The notes under the pieces are model-generated. The model worked only from the letters and a program-made list of their open reading frames with translations, was not told the DNA's origin and searched no databases. Shown in pieces: positions 7,610 to 15,529 of a DNA stretch of 64,000 nt. The stretch is from CAZGUH01 sp964529005 (lineage in GTDB: Bacteria > Actinomycetota > Acidimicrobiia > Acidimicrobiales > Ilumatobacteraceae): NCBI GenBank assembly GCA_964529005.1, contig CAZGUH010000001.1:62001-126000 (forward strand), given 5' to 3'. Numbering within the stretch: the stretch's first letter is position 1; every line of letters begins with the position of its first letter. The position numbers and the translations under genes are program-made.

Positions 7610-7915
7610 TCAGACCGCGGCGAGGGATTCGGCGCGCTGGCGGGCGACGTACTGGCGGCGCAGGACGCGGCGCTCTTCCTCGGACGTGCCACCCCAGATG
7701 CCGGAGTCCTGATTGGTCTCCAGCGCGAACTCCAGACACTGCACCGAAACCGGACACTCGCCGCATACCTGCTTGGCGCGATCGATCTGCGTCAGCGCAT
7801 GGCCCGTCGTGCCCACCGGAAAGAACAACTCGGGGTCGGTGTCACGGCAGATCGCCTGCGATCGCCAGGTGTAGTCGGCATTTGCCAGGGTCAGGCTCGA
7901 CGCGAGGATGGACAC
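7610..7915 (-). CDS. whiB1: WhiB1-like Fe-S transcription factor
   Basis: 101 residues from GTG 7915, preceded by AGGAG nine bases upstream. Four cysteines, 23, 51, 54 and 60, give the C-X27-C-X2-C-X5-C pattern that binds a 4Fe-4S cluster. DPELFFPVG and the GIWGGTSEEERR turn are closest to WhiB1 among the WhiB classes. WhiB proteins bind the primary sigma factor and, for WhiB1, respond to nitric oxide. The basic tail after the GGTSEEERR motif is the DNA-contacting part. A predicted promoter and a CRP-like site lie upstream. Assignment as WhiB1 rather than another class is a judgement from sequence resemblance and from its neighbour pdtaS. Confidence 0.9.
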   Translation of the reverse strand: MSILASSLTLANADYTWRSQAICRDTDPELFFPVGTTGHALTQIDRAKQVCGECPVSVQCLEFALETNQDSGIWGGTSEEERRVLRRQYVARQRAESLAAV

Positions 7916-7933
7916 GATGTGCTGCTCCTGATC

Positions 7934-7947
7934 GTGATCGCGTTCAC
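7934..7947. promoter_or_regulatory. CRP-like binding site in the whiB leader
   Basis: GTGA-TCGCGT-TCAC is a perfect CRP/FNR-family dyad (GTGA-N6-TCAC; flanking C and G extend it). It lies between the predicted whiB transcription start (about 7990) and the ribosome binding site at 7925-7929, so a bound regulator would act as a block. CRP control of whiB1 is known in M. tuberculosis. A CRP gene is not in this window. Confidence 0.5.
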
Positions 7948-7996
7948 GTGCGGGGGGCGCGCGGTGCGGGCTCGAAATGGCTCACACGATGGATGA

Positions 7997-8025
7997 ACGC
8001 TACGTGTCTGCTCGGTGTGCCGCAA
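7997..8025 (-). promoter_or_regulatory. Predicted whiB promoter
   Basis: Read on the minus strand, TTGCGG (8020-8025) and TAGCGT (7997-8002) are separated by 17 bases, a good -35/-10 pair. It would start transcription near 7990 and leave a leader of about 75 bases containing the CRP-like dyad and AGGAG. Farther upstream, at 8072-8093, TTGAC and GTCAA flank the palindrome GCGACGTCGC, a possible additional operator. The rest of the 237-base gap holds nothing recognised. Confidence 0.45.
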
Positions 8026-8152
8026 GAGTCAAATCGTGCGAAGGACGTGACGGATGGCATGTCCCAACTACTTGACAAGCGACGTCGCGTCAAATCCGAC
8101 GTTCATCAAGACGTGATTCTCACGGTGAGTGGGGATCTGCGACGCACTGTGG

Positions 8153-9088
8153 TCAGCCGTCGACGGTCGCGGGCAGCGCCAGCCGAACGGCATCGGGGAC
8201 GTGGCGGAATTCGAGCCGGGTCGTGTCGCCGAGGTGATCGCCGTCGACCTGGTACGGGAACGGCGTGTCGTGCTCGACGACGAGCGATTCCAGATCCCGG
8301 TGCTCGTCGAGGGTCGCCGACGGCCGCACTCCGCCGCCACGCAGCGCGCCGATCAGCGAGCCGACGATCGCTCGGGCCTGCATCGTGCGGAACGTCACCG
8401 CCACCAGCCCACGATCGAGCGTGGCCGCCGGTGACAGGTCGAGGGGACGGTTGCCGAGGAACGTGTACGGGTTGGTGTTGAGCACGATCGTGAAGTAGCC
8501 GTCGGTGACGGCATCGCCGTCGGGGAATCGCACCGTGAAGTGCGGCGACCGGCGGTCGTAGCCGCGGGCCCAGGTGCTGAGACCGGCGGCGATGAACAGC
8601 GGGTGACCCATCCACCGCTTCATCGAGGCGCGCTTCTCCACAGCCTCGACGACCGCGGCGTCGAAGCCGACACCGGTGTGGAAGCAGAAGAACCGGCCGT
8701 TGACCAGCCCGAGCCCGATGGGGCGGATCGACTCGGCGGCAAGGCCGGCGGCGAGTTGGTGGGCGGCGCGCACCGGATCGTTGGGCATGCCGAGCGTGCG
8801 GGCGAACACGTTGGTCGAGCCACCGGGCAGCACGCCGAGCGCGGTCGAGGTGCCGGCGACGCCCGTGGCGACCTCGTTCAGCGTGCCGTCGCCGCCGAAC
8901 GAGACGACGACATCGACCCCGCGGCGCGCCGCGTCCTGGGCGAACCGGGTCGCGTGGCCGCGGCGATTGGTCTCGACCATCTCGACGTCGTTGCCCTGCG
9001 ACAGCGCCCGGTGGACGACCACGGTGTTGCGCGCCGTCACGGAGGAGGCGAACGAGTTCACGACCAACAAGATGCGCAAGCCCGGCAC
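8153..9088 (-). CDS. Diacylglycerol/sphingosine kinase-family lipid kinase
   Basis: 311 residues from GTG 9088. The catalytic GGDGT motif appears in VSFGGDGTLNEV and is followed by LPGGSTNVFART, both hallmarks of the DAGK_cat family (DgkB/YegS type). The C-terminal half has the family's beta-sandwich with a VDGD segment near the end. The enzyme is cytoplasmic or membrane-associated and phosphorylates a lipid such as diacylglycerol; the substrate cannot be told from sequence. The start leaves room for the etfB promoter on the other strand. A longer upstream in-frame start exists but would run into etfB, so it is not favoured. Confidence 0.85.
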   Translation of the reverse strand: MPGLRILLVVNSFASSVTARNTVVVHRALSQGNDVEMVETNRRGHATRFAQDAARRGVDVVVSFGGDGTLNEVATGVAGTSTALGVLPGGSTNVFARTLGMPNDPVRAAHQLAAGLAAESIRPIGLGLVNGRFFCFHTGVGFDAAVVEAVEKRASMKRWMGHPLFIAAGLSTWARGYDRRSPHFTVRFPDGDAVTDGYFTIVLNTNPYTFLGNRPLDLSPAATLDRGLVAVTFRTMQARAIVGSLIGALRGGGVRPSATLDEHRDLESLVVEHDTPFPYQVDGDHLGDTTRLEFRHVPDAVRLALPATVDG

Positions 9089-9152
9089 GGTACCAGGGCG
9101 AATTGGCCGGCCAGTTGGGCGGTCGAGAATCGTCCGCGTAACAATGGCGCCC

Positions 9153-9929
9153 ATGAACGTGATCGTCTGCGTGAAGCAGATCCCTGATCCCGCCACGCCG
9201 GGGGCGCTGGATCCCTCGACCAACACGCTGAAGCGCGACGGCAAGCTGATCATCGACGAGAGCGACAGCTACGGCGTCGAGATGGCGCTCCAGTTGGTCG
9301 ACGCAGCTGGCGGGGGCGAGGTCAGCCTGGTGTCGATGGCCCCCAACGGTGAGGTGTCGGGGCTGCGCACCGCTCTGGCGATGGGCGCCGCCAAGGCCGT
9401 GCTGGTCTCGGATCCGGCCCTCCAGGGGTCCGATGCCCTGACGACGGCGAAGGTGTTGGCCGCCGCGGTGCAGCGGCTCGGCGGCGCCGACCTGGTGATC
9501 GCAGCGACGGAGTCGACCGACGGCTACACCGGGACGGTCCCCGAACAGATGGCCGAGGTGCTGGGGCTGCCGTCGGTGACGTTCGCCAAGAAGGTCGCCA
9601 TCGACGGCGGCACGCTGAAGGCCGATCGTCAGACCGAGGAAGGCTACGACGAGGTCACCTGCCCGCTGCCGGCCGTGATCAGCGTGACCGCCGGTGTGGT
9701 CGAGCCGCGCTACCCGAGCTTCAAGGGGATCATGGCCGCCAAGTCGAAGCCGGTGGAGACGGTGACGGCCGCCGACCTCGGCGTCTCGCCGGTCGGTTGG
9801 GCCGCGGCCGGACAGCAGATCACCAACGTCGGTCAGGCCGAGGCCCGTGCGGCCGGCGAGATCGTGGAAGACGACGGAGAGGCCTTCACGAAGATCGTGT
9901 CGTTCCTCGAGAACTTGAAGGTCATCTGA
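9153..9929 (+). CDS. etfB: Electron transfer flavoprotein subunit beta
   Basis: 258 residues. The N-terminus (MNVIVCVKQIPDP) and the AATESTDGYTG and CPLPAVISVTAGVVEPRYPS segments are typical of EtfB, which binds AMP and forms with EtfA the soluble dimer that carries electrons from acyl-CoA and other dehydrogenases to the membrane ETF-quinone oxidoreductase. A -10-like AACAAT at 9140-9145 lies 7 bases before ATG, suggesting a leaderless message. etfA follows after 15 bases with its own GAGGAGG site. The pair would serve acyl-CoA oxidation, for instance for the mutase operon at 23.8 kb. Confidence 0.95.
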   Translation: MNVIVCVKQIPDPATPGALDPSTNTLKRDGKLIIDESDSYGVEMALQLVDAAGGGEVSLVSMAPNGEVSGLRTALAMGAAKAVLVSDPALQGSDALTTAKVLAAAVQRLGGADLVIAATESTDGYTGTVPEQMAEVLGLPSVTFAKKVAIDGGTLKADRQTEEGYDEVTCPLPAVISVTAGVVEPRYPSFKGIMAAKSKPVETVTAADLGVSPVGWAAAGQQITNVGQAEARAAGEIVEDDGEAFTKIVSFLENLKVI

Positions 9930-9944
9930 GGAGGCTGACGGATC

Positions 9945-10910
9945 ATGGCTGTCAACAACATCTGGGTGTTCGCGCAAGCGGCCAACGGCGCTCCCACCGC
10001 GGGCACGCTCGAGCTGCTCACGAAGGCTCGCTCGCTCGGCGGGTCGGTGACCGCGTTCGTCGCCGGTGACGCGGCCCCGATCGCTGCTGCGCTCGGCGAG
10101 TACGGCGCGTCCAAGGCCTACAGCACCGGCGATCTGGCCGGAAGCCTCCCGGGGGCCGCGGTGGCGGGCGCGATGAAGGCCGTCATCGACGGGGGGGACA
10201 CCCCGGATCTGATCCTGTTCCCGCAGAACTACGAAGGCCGAGACGTCGTCGCACGCCTGTCGGTGAAGCTCGATCGCACGGTCCTCACGAACAACACCGA
10301 CATCACCGTCGACGGCGACAACGTGGCGGTCACGACGCCGATCTTCGGCGGGAACACGCTGGTGACGACGACGTTCAGCGGCCCGGGCCCGCACCTCGCG
10401 GTGTTCCGGCCGAAGAGCTTCGCTCCCGAGCCGGCCGGTGGCGGCGCCGCCGAGGTGGCCGCCGCGCCGATCCCCGAGCTCGGCGCGACGGGCGAGGCGA
10501 AGATCACCGCGACGCATGTCGAGGAGAGCACCGGACCCAAGCTCGACGAAGCCGACGTCGTCGTGTCCGGCGGCCGCGGACTCGGCGAGTCGGCCAAGTA
10601 CGAGATGGTCGAGGAGCTGGCGAAGCTGTTGAAGGGCGCCGCCGGCGCGTCCCGGGCGATCGTCGACGCCGGCTGGGTGCCGTACAGCTACCAGGTCGGC
10701 CAGACCGGCAAGGTCGTCAAGCCGAAGGTCTACATCGCGGCGGGCATCTCCGGCGCCACCCAGCACATGGTGGGCATGAAGGGCTCGAAGAACATCATCG
10801 CGATCAACAAGGACAAGGAAGCGCCGATCTTCGGCGTCGCCGACCTCGGCATCGTCGGTGACGTGCACAAGGTGCTCCCGAAGCTGATCGAGGCCCTCAA
10901 GGCCCGCTGA
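9945..10910 (+). CDS. etfA: Electron transfer flavoprotein subunit alpha
   Basis: 321 residues starting at ATG 9945 after GAGGAGG. The C-terminal FAD-binding domain has VVSGGRGLGE, then GWVPYSYQVGQTGK, then YIAAGISGATQH and IAINKDKEAPIF, the ordered FAD motifs of EtfA. The N-terminal domain is the Rossmann-like half that pairs with EtfB. Length is normal. The gene ends only 12 bases from the end of the converging operon at 10923, where the palindrome CCCCGCGGGG (10912-10921) may end both transcripts. Confidence 0.95.
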   Translation: MAVNNIWVFAQAANGAPTAGTLELLTKARSLGGSVTAFVAGDAAPIAAALGEYGASKAYSTGDLAGSLPGAAVAGAMKAVIDGGDTPDLILFPQNYEGRDVVARLSVKLDRTVLTNNTDITVDGDNVAVTTPIFGGNTLVTTTFSGPGPHLAVFRPKSFAPEPAGGGAAEVAAAPIPELGATGEAKITATHVEESTGPKLDEADVVVSGGRGLGESAKYEMVEELAKLLKGAAGASRAIVDAGWVPYSYQVGQTGKVVKPKVYIAAGISGATQHMVGMKGSKNIIAINKDKEAPIFGVADLGIVGDVHKVLPKLIEALKAR

Positions 10911-10922
10911 CCCCCGCGGGGA

Positions 10923-11927
10923 TCAGACCGTCGCTGCGTCGTGGGCGGAGATCGCCCACGCGCAGCCCTCTTCGGGGTCTTCGATCGCCAGCCGCAGGTT
11001 CCAGCCGGTGAGCGGCTCGCCGGCGTCCCACCACAGCCAGCGCAGCTCGGCGGCGAGACCGCCCAGGTCGGCGGGAACGACCGGCCAGTCGTCGAGTCCG
11101 CCCCCGAGAGCGGCGAGCAGCCACCACGCGCCGAAGCGCCCGGTCGCTGCGCCGCGCCGGCGGCCGTGGGCCCCACCGCTCGCCCCGGCCCACGCGATCC
11201 ACGCCAGCGCGTCGGTCGGCGAGATCTCGGCCGCCTGAGCAGAGCGCACACCCAGCGCGCCGAGCGCGCCGGCCGCGCTGCCACGCACGCACACGACTTC
11301 GACGCGACCGTTCGACTGCGACGTCCACGGCTCGACGAGGCTACGCACCGCGGCTTCGACGTCGGGGTCGTCGAGGACGTCTGCGCTCTCCGTGGCCATC
11401 GGCCGCATGCCGGCCGGCAACGGCGGCGCGTCGAAGCGCCCGCCCTCGTCGGCGTAGACGGCGAGCGCGTACGCCGGCTCCCACGGTTCGAGGACGAACG
11501 GGATCTCGAGCACGTCCATCAGGCCACGGGCATCGACCTGCTCGCCGCGCAGCACACGCTCGTGGGCGACGAACGCCGCCTCGGGCCCCGGCGGCAGCAA
11601 CGGCTCGAGCTCGGCCCACGTGTGATGCTGCGCGATCACCTCGGTCAGCGGTCCCGGCACGAAACGCCCGGCATCGCCGTCGAGCGCCCGCACCGCCCAC
11701 TCGGCGGGAGCGAGCAACGCCAACCGGTAGGCCGCCAAGGTGGTCGCCGGCCAGAGCTGCCGGCCCGTGCGCACCGCGGCGCGCGCTGCCGTGCGCACCG
11801 CGTTCAGCCCGCGCCAATCACGAGCCGCGCACCGGGCGTCGACGAGCCGCACGAGGCCGTCGAGATCGGCGCGAGCGATCAGCGCGTCGAGCTGCTCGTC
11901 GCCCGCCGGCACGTCGTCGTCGCTCAC
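10923..11927 (-). CDS. Unknown protein, last gene of the phosphatase/DUF3090/SCO1664 operon
   Basis: 334 residues from GTG 11927, overlapping the SCO1664-family stop by 4 bases (GTGA). I do not recognise a family. It is acidic, Trp- and Ala-rich, with no signal peptide or membrane segment. It begins with a helical LDALIARADLDGLVRLVDARCAARDW stretch split across helices and ends in a WNLRLAIEDPEEGCAWAIS-like beta region. Overlap with three genes that always travel together in Actinobacteria suggests it takes part in the same process, perhaps as a lineage-specific partner. Function is unknown. Confidence 0.7.
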   Translation of the reverse strand: MSDDDVPAGDEQLDALIARADLDGLVRLVDARCAARDWRGLNAVRTAARAAVRTGRQLWPATTLAAYRLALLAPAEWAVRALDGDAGRFVPGPLTEVIAQHHTWAELEPLLPPGPEAAFVAHERVLRGEQVDARGLMDVLEIPFVLEPWEPAYALAVYADEGGRFDAPPLPAGMRPMATESADVLDDPDVEAAVRSLVEPWTSQSNGRVEVVCVRGSAAGALGALGVRSAQAAEISPTDALAWIAWAGASGGAHGRRRGAATGRFGAWWLLAALGGGLDDWPVVPADLGGLAAELRWLWWDAGEPLTGWNLRLAIEDPEEGCAWAISAHDAATV

Positions 11928-12658
11928 ACCAGCGGCCAGGGATAGCGGCGGCCGCTGCTGTCGACGGGGAAGCAGGCGCTCTCGACGAGCGCCGCGGCGC
12001 GCCGGCGCATCGCCTCGATCTCGTCGTCGTCGAGCAGCGCAGCGACCTGGAGCGGCGCCGAGGAGGCCAGCGGCCGGATCGCGTCGAGCAGCGGCGCAGG
12101 GACCGGCTCGCCACCGAACTCCCAGATGACGGTGCGGAGCTTGAAGTCGGCGGAGAAGCACAGGCCGTGATCGATGCCCCACACCTTTCCGTCGTCGTCG
12201 ATCAGGCAGTGACCGCTCTTGCGGTCGGTGTTGTTGGCCACGATGTCGAACGCTGCGATCGCCCGCAGCTGGTCGTGGGTCTCGGGGCGGCTCTCGTAGA
12301 TCGTGAAGTAGTGGTGTTGATGGTCGACGTCGACGAACAGCTGCATCGAGCCCTCGCCGTACGGGCCGTCGCGCACGACCGTGGGCGGGACGAAGCCGAA
12401 GCCGAGCTCTTCGGAGAGGATGTAGGCGGCGAGTTCACGCCGATGCAGGCCCGGAGCGAAGTCCCACAACGGGCGCTCGCCGCGCATCGGCTTGTAGATC
12501 GCCTTGGCCCGCATGCCCTCGTGGCACAGCTCGACGAGGAACGTGGCGTTGCTGCTCCACGGCATGCGGCCTTCGATCGAGACGTCACCGCGCGTCAGCA
12601 GCTGGAAGATCGCCGGCGCATCCCCAGCGACCTTGGGGCTCAGTTCATGCGGGGGCAT
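11924..12658 (-). CDS. SCO1664 family, PI3/4-kinase-like protein
   Basis: 244 residues. It matches the actinobacterial SCO1664 family, a minimal phosphatidylinositol 3/4-kinase-like fold: an AIYKPMRGERP strand supplies the nucleotide-binding lysine, FDIVANNTDRKSGHCL is the catalytic loop and WGIDHGLCF the metal-binding DFG-like motif. What it phosphorylates is unknown. ATG 12658 overlaps the end of DUF3090 by 19 bases, so translation is probably coupled. The neighbours (phosphatase, DUF3090) are the usual ones for this family across Actinobacteria. Confidence 0.85.
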   Translation of the reverse strand: MPPHELSPKVAGDAPAIFQLLTRGDVSIEGRMPWSSNATFLVELCHEGMRAKAIYKPMRGERPLWDFAPGLHRRELAAYILSEELGFGFVPPTVVRDGPYGEGSMQLFVDVDHQHHYFTIYESRPETHDQLRAIAAFDIVANNTDRKSGHCLIDDDGKVWGIDHGLCFSADFKLRTVIWEFGGEPVPAPLLDAIRPLASSAPLQVAALLDDDEIEAMRRRAAALVESACFPVDSSGRRYPWPLV

Positions 12659-13182
12659 GCGTGTCCATCGGGGTCCATCGGCTGAGCGCAGAAGATGCAC
12701 GCCGGCCGCCCCGCGGCGACGGTGCTCTCGGCCTGCTCGCAGAACGCGACCGCCTGGCCGCGGCTCATGAACAGGCGGACGTGCCCGCGATCGGGGGGCT
12801 CTTCGTCGATGACGTCCTCCTCGTCGGCGTCCTCGTCGTCCGTGTCGGCGTCGAGGTCGTCGGGGAGCAACTCCTCCAGCTGCACCAGCAGGCGGTCGTT
12901 CTCACGGTCGTATCCGAGCCCGATCGGGCCGAGGACGAACGCCGGATCGACGGGCCCGGCGAGCTCCATCGCCACCGGCAGCGGCCGCTGCTCGGGCGCC
13001 GGCAAGTCGTTGAGGACCCGCCGCAGATACTCGGCGATCGCCGCCACCTGTTGCTTCTCGCACTTGACGGTCACGCGTTGACCGTCGTGACGCACCTGGA
13101 GCAGGAACGTCCGCTGGCCGGGACGGCCGAGGGCGGCGACGGTGAACGCATCGACCTCGTCGAACTCGAAGAACACGGACAT
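12640..13182 (-). CDS. DUF3090 family protein with C-terminal Cys cluster
   Basis: 180 residues from ATG 13182. The start (FEFDEVDAFTVAALGRPGQRTFLLQ) and the YLRRVL segment are those of DUF3090. A very acidic stretch (DADTDDEDADEED, about residues 113-125) splits the protein. The tail has CIFCAQPMDPDGHACPRMN, a zinc-ribbon-like arrangement of three cysteines plus His. The family is restricted to Actinobacteria and co-occurs with the MSMEG_4193 phosphatase upstream and the SCO1664 kinase-like protein downstream. Its biochemical role is unknown. Confidence 0.88.
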   Translation of the reverse strand: MSVFFEFDEVDAFTVAALGRPGQRTFLLQVRHDGQRVTVKCEKQQVAAIAEYLRRVLNDLPAPEQRPLPVAMELAGPVDPAFVLGPIGLGYDRENDRLLVQLEELLPDDLDADTDDEDADEEDVIDEEPPDRGHVRLFMSRGQAVAFCEQAESTVAAGRPACIFCAQPMDPDGHACPRMN

Positions 13183-13190
13183 GCTGTGCC

Positions 13191-13835
13191 CTACGACGGT
13201 GTGAGCTCGGCGAGCGAGCCGCCGGTGGAGTTGACGGTGAGGACGATCGGCGCGCCGCCGTTGTGCGCGAGCACGCTGATCGAGCAGGTGCTGATGACGA
13301 TGCGCTGGAACAGGTCGAGGTGTGTCCCGAGCGCGTGGGCCATCGCGGCCTTGATCGGATCGGCGTGCGACACGCACACGACGACACCACCGGTGTGACG
13401 GGCGGCGACCTCGTTGAGGGTCTGGACGATCCGCGTCTGCATCTCGATGAAGCTCTCGCCGCCGGGGAACCGGAACGCGGACGGCGCCCGCTGCACGACC
13501 CCCCACTCCGGCTTCTTCATCAGCGTCTTCAGCTCGGCGCCGGTCCACTCGCCGAAGTCGCACTCGTTGAGGCCGCGGTGGATCTTCACCTTCAGGTTGC
13601 GGGCTGCGGCGATCGGCGCCGCCGTCTGCCGGGCGCGCTCCAGCGGCGACGAGATCACCGCGTCGATGCGCTTCAGCTCGCTCAGCCGCTGCGCAGCGCG
13701 CTCGGCTTGCGCGACGCCGGCGTCGGCGAGGTGCAGCCCCGGCGCCCGTCCGGGCAGCACCCGCCCCGTCGTGGCGGTCTGCCCATGGCGCACGAGGATC
13801 AGCGTCGTGGCGGGTGGTGGAGATCGTCGGGGCAT
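13191..13835 (-). CDS. Histidine phosphatase, MSMEG_4193 family
   Basis: 214 residues from ATG 13835. LVRHGQT near residue 18 holds the phospho-acceptor His, and VVCVSHADPI supplies the second catalytic His of the phosphoglycerate mutase-like superfamily. LNECDFGEWTG is the usual acid/phosphate-pocket region. It starts the four-gene operon; AAGCTA at 13846-13851 reads TAGCTT on the minus strand as a possible -10 box 10 bases before the ATG. The true substrate is unknown. Pairing a phosphatase with a PI-kinase-like protein suggests addition and removal of phosphate on the same molecule, which is inference. Confidence 0.88.
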   Translation of the reverse strand: MPRRSPPPATTLILVRHGQTATTGRVLPGRAPGLHLADAGVAQAERAAQRLSELKRIDAVISSPLERARQTAAPIAAARNLKVKIHRGLNECDFGEWTGAELKTLMKKPEWGVVQRAPSAFRFPGGESFIEMQTRIVQTLNEVAARHTGGVVVCVSHADPIKAAMAHALGTHLDLFQRIVISTCSISVLAHNGGAPIVLTVNSTGGSLAELTPS

Positions 13836-13911
13836 CGGCACGGCCAAGCTATCTCGGCCACCGGGGAACCGCAGAGAGCGCCCTGACCTGGACGCTCGTA
13901 GCCTCGACGCC

Positions 13912-14589
13912 ATGCCGCCCCGCCGCCGCGACTCGCTCGATCGGCTCGCCGCCGACGTCGCCGCGTGCCGCGCGTGCCCCCGGCTGGTGTCCTGGCGAGA
14001 GGCGGTCGCAGTGACGAAGCGCCGCGCGTTCGCGGCCGACGACTATTGGGGGCGAGGCGTTCCCGGGTTCGGCGATCCGTCGGCGCGCGTGCTCGTCCTG
14101 GGGCTGGCCCCCGCCGCGCACGGCGCGAACCGGACGGGCCGTGTGTTCACCGGCGATCGCAGCGGGGATTGGCTCTTTCGTGCGATGCATCGCGCCGGGC
14201 TGGCCAACCAGCCGACGTCGACCCACGCGGGCGACGGTCTCGAGCTGCGCTCGGCGTGGGTGACCGCGGCGGTGAAGTGCGCGCCGCCCGACAACAAGCC
14301 CGACCCCAGCGAGCGCGAGGCGTGCCGTGGGCACCTGGTGCGTGAGCTGGCGCTGCTCGGCGACCTCCGCGTGGTCGTCTGCCTCGGCGCGTTCGCGTAC
14401 GAGGTGGCGTGTGCCCAGTGGGGCGTTCGCCCGCGACCGCGGTTCGGCCACGGCGTCGAGGTCGAAGCCCCGCCCGTGACGCTGCTGTGCTCGTTCCACC
14501 CGAGCCAGCAGAACACGTTCACCGGCCGGCTCACCGAACCGATGCTCGACGCCGTCTTCGTCCGCGCCGCGGCGCTCGCCGCGCTGTGA
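13912..14589 (+). CDS. udgB: Family 5 uracil-DNA glycosylase with Fe-S cluster
   Basis: 225 residues. The N-terminal ACRACPRL plus KCAPPDNKP and VVCLG cysteines give the four ligands of the 4Fe-4S cluster of thermophile/actinobacterial UDGs. Motif A is GLAPAAHGANRTGRVFTGDRSG and motif B HPSQQNTFTGRLT. Motif A has Ala where family 4 has a catalytic acidic residue, which points to family 5 (UdgB), known for removing uracil and deaminated purines. TAGCCT at 13899-13904 sits 7 bases before the ATG, so the message is probably leaderless. The gene is divergent from the phosphatase operon. Confidence 0.9.
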   Translation: MPPRRRDSLDRLAADVAACRACPRLVSWREAVAVTKRRAFAADDYWGRGVPGFGDPSARVLVLGLAPAAHGANRTGRVFTGDRSGDWLFRAMHRAGLANQPTSTHAGDGLELRSAWVTAAVKCAPPDNKPDPSEREACRGHLVRELALLGDLRVVVCLGAFAYEVACAQWGVRPRPRFGHGVEVEAPPVTLLCSFHPSQQNTFTGRLTEPMLDAVFVRAAALAAL

Positions 14590-14618
14590 TCCGCCGCCGC
14601 GGTTGGCAGACTCGCCGG

Positions 14619-15515
14619 ATGCGACCGTCCGCCGATGCCCTGCGCCGCCGATGGGCGTGGGCCGCGGCCGCGGCGCTGGCGGTGGCGGGGTGCGCATCGC
14701 TCGTCGCCGTGCGCGCCGGCGGCGCCGAGCAGCAGGCGGCGCCGACCAGCACCACGACCGCGGTCGCGCCGGCCGCGGGAGCGGCGGCCGTCGACGACAT
14801 CGCCGGTCCGGCGACCGGGCCGTTCGCCGTCGCAGAGGAGCTCGGCGCGCCGATCGATCCGGCGTGTGCGCCGCCGACCGGCGTGCCCGCGGATGCCCGC
14901 CAGGTCGTGGTCGTCACGGCCGACAGCCCGACGTCGTCGACCGCCACCGTCGACCTGCTCGTGCGCGACGGCCGCGGCTGGCGCTGCGCGCTCGTCGATG
15001 CCGCGGCGCGCGTCGGCCGCAACGGCGTGCGCCCGCTCGCCGATCGCCGATCCGGTGACGGCACGACGCCCAGCGGCATCTTCCCCCTCGGGTCGATGAC
15101 CGCCCCAGACGGCCAGGCGTTCGAGTTCTTCGGCAACGGCGCCGATCCCGGCGTGCAGGGCGCGTGGCGCCAGGTGCAGCCGGGCGACTGCTGGGTCGCC
15201 ACTCCGCACAGCCCTGCGTACAACACCCTCGTCAGCCGGTCTGCCGGCGTGTGCGCGTCCCCGGACGAGTACCTCCCGTCGATCACCGGGGCGTACTCGG
15301 TGGCGGCGCTGATCGGGGCGAACATGGGGCCGAGCCGCAGCGGGGACGACGCCGGCGAGCCGCCGCTGGCGGCGGCGATCTTCCTGCACCGCTTCTCCTA
15401 CGACGCGCAGGGGCGCTCGCGCGCCACCTCCGGGTGCGTGTCGCTCGCCGCCGACGACCTCGCCGCCGTGGTGCGCCAGCTGCGCCCCGGCGAGGCCTGG
15501 TTCGTCATCGGCTGA
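14619..15515 (+). CDS. Secreted L,D-transpeptidase (YkuD)-like lipoprotein
   Basis: 298 residues. The N-terminus is a signal with lipobox VAGC (Cys25) followed by a Thr/Ala linker, so it is probably lipid-anchored outside the membrane. The C-terminal domain ends with FLHRFSY (His257) and SGCVSL (Cys273), the His/Cys pair of YkuD-type L,D-transpeptidases, which form 3-3 peptidoglycan crosslinks or act as amidase-like variants. The SGCVSL rather than SHGCIR form belongs to the divergent branch of the family. CAGACT at 14607-14612 lies 6 bases before ATG (leaderless). Its exact reaction is unproven. Confidence 0.78.
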   Translation: MRPSADALRRRWAWAAAAALAVAGCASLVAVRAGGAEQQAAPTSTTTAVAPAAGAAAVDDIAGPATGPFAVAEELGAPIDPACAPPTGVPADARQVVVVTADSPTSSTATVDLLVRDGRGWRCALVDAAARVGRNGVRPLADRRSGDGTTPSGIFPLGSMTAPDGQAFEFFGNGADPGVQGAWRQVQPGDCWVATPHSPAYNTLVSRSAGVCASPDEYLPSITGAYSVAALIGANMGPSRSGDDAGEPPLAAAIFLHRFSYDAQGRSRATSGCVSLAADDLAAVVRQLRPGEAWFVIG

Positions 15516-15529
15516 GCCGGTCGCGCCGT

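Noticed and set aside
8106..10868. A 920-codon minus-strand frame across etfA and etfB
   Set aside because: It is antisense to both flavoprotein genes, whose FAD and AMP motifs and ribosome binding sites are on the + strand.
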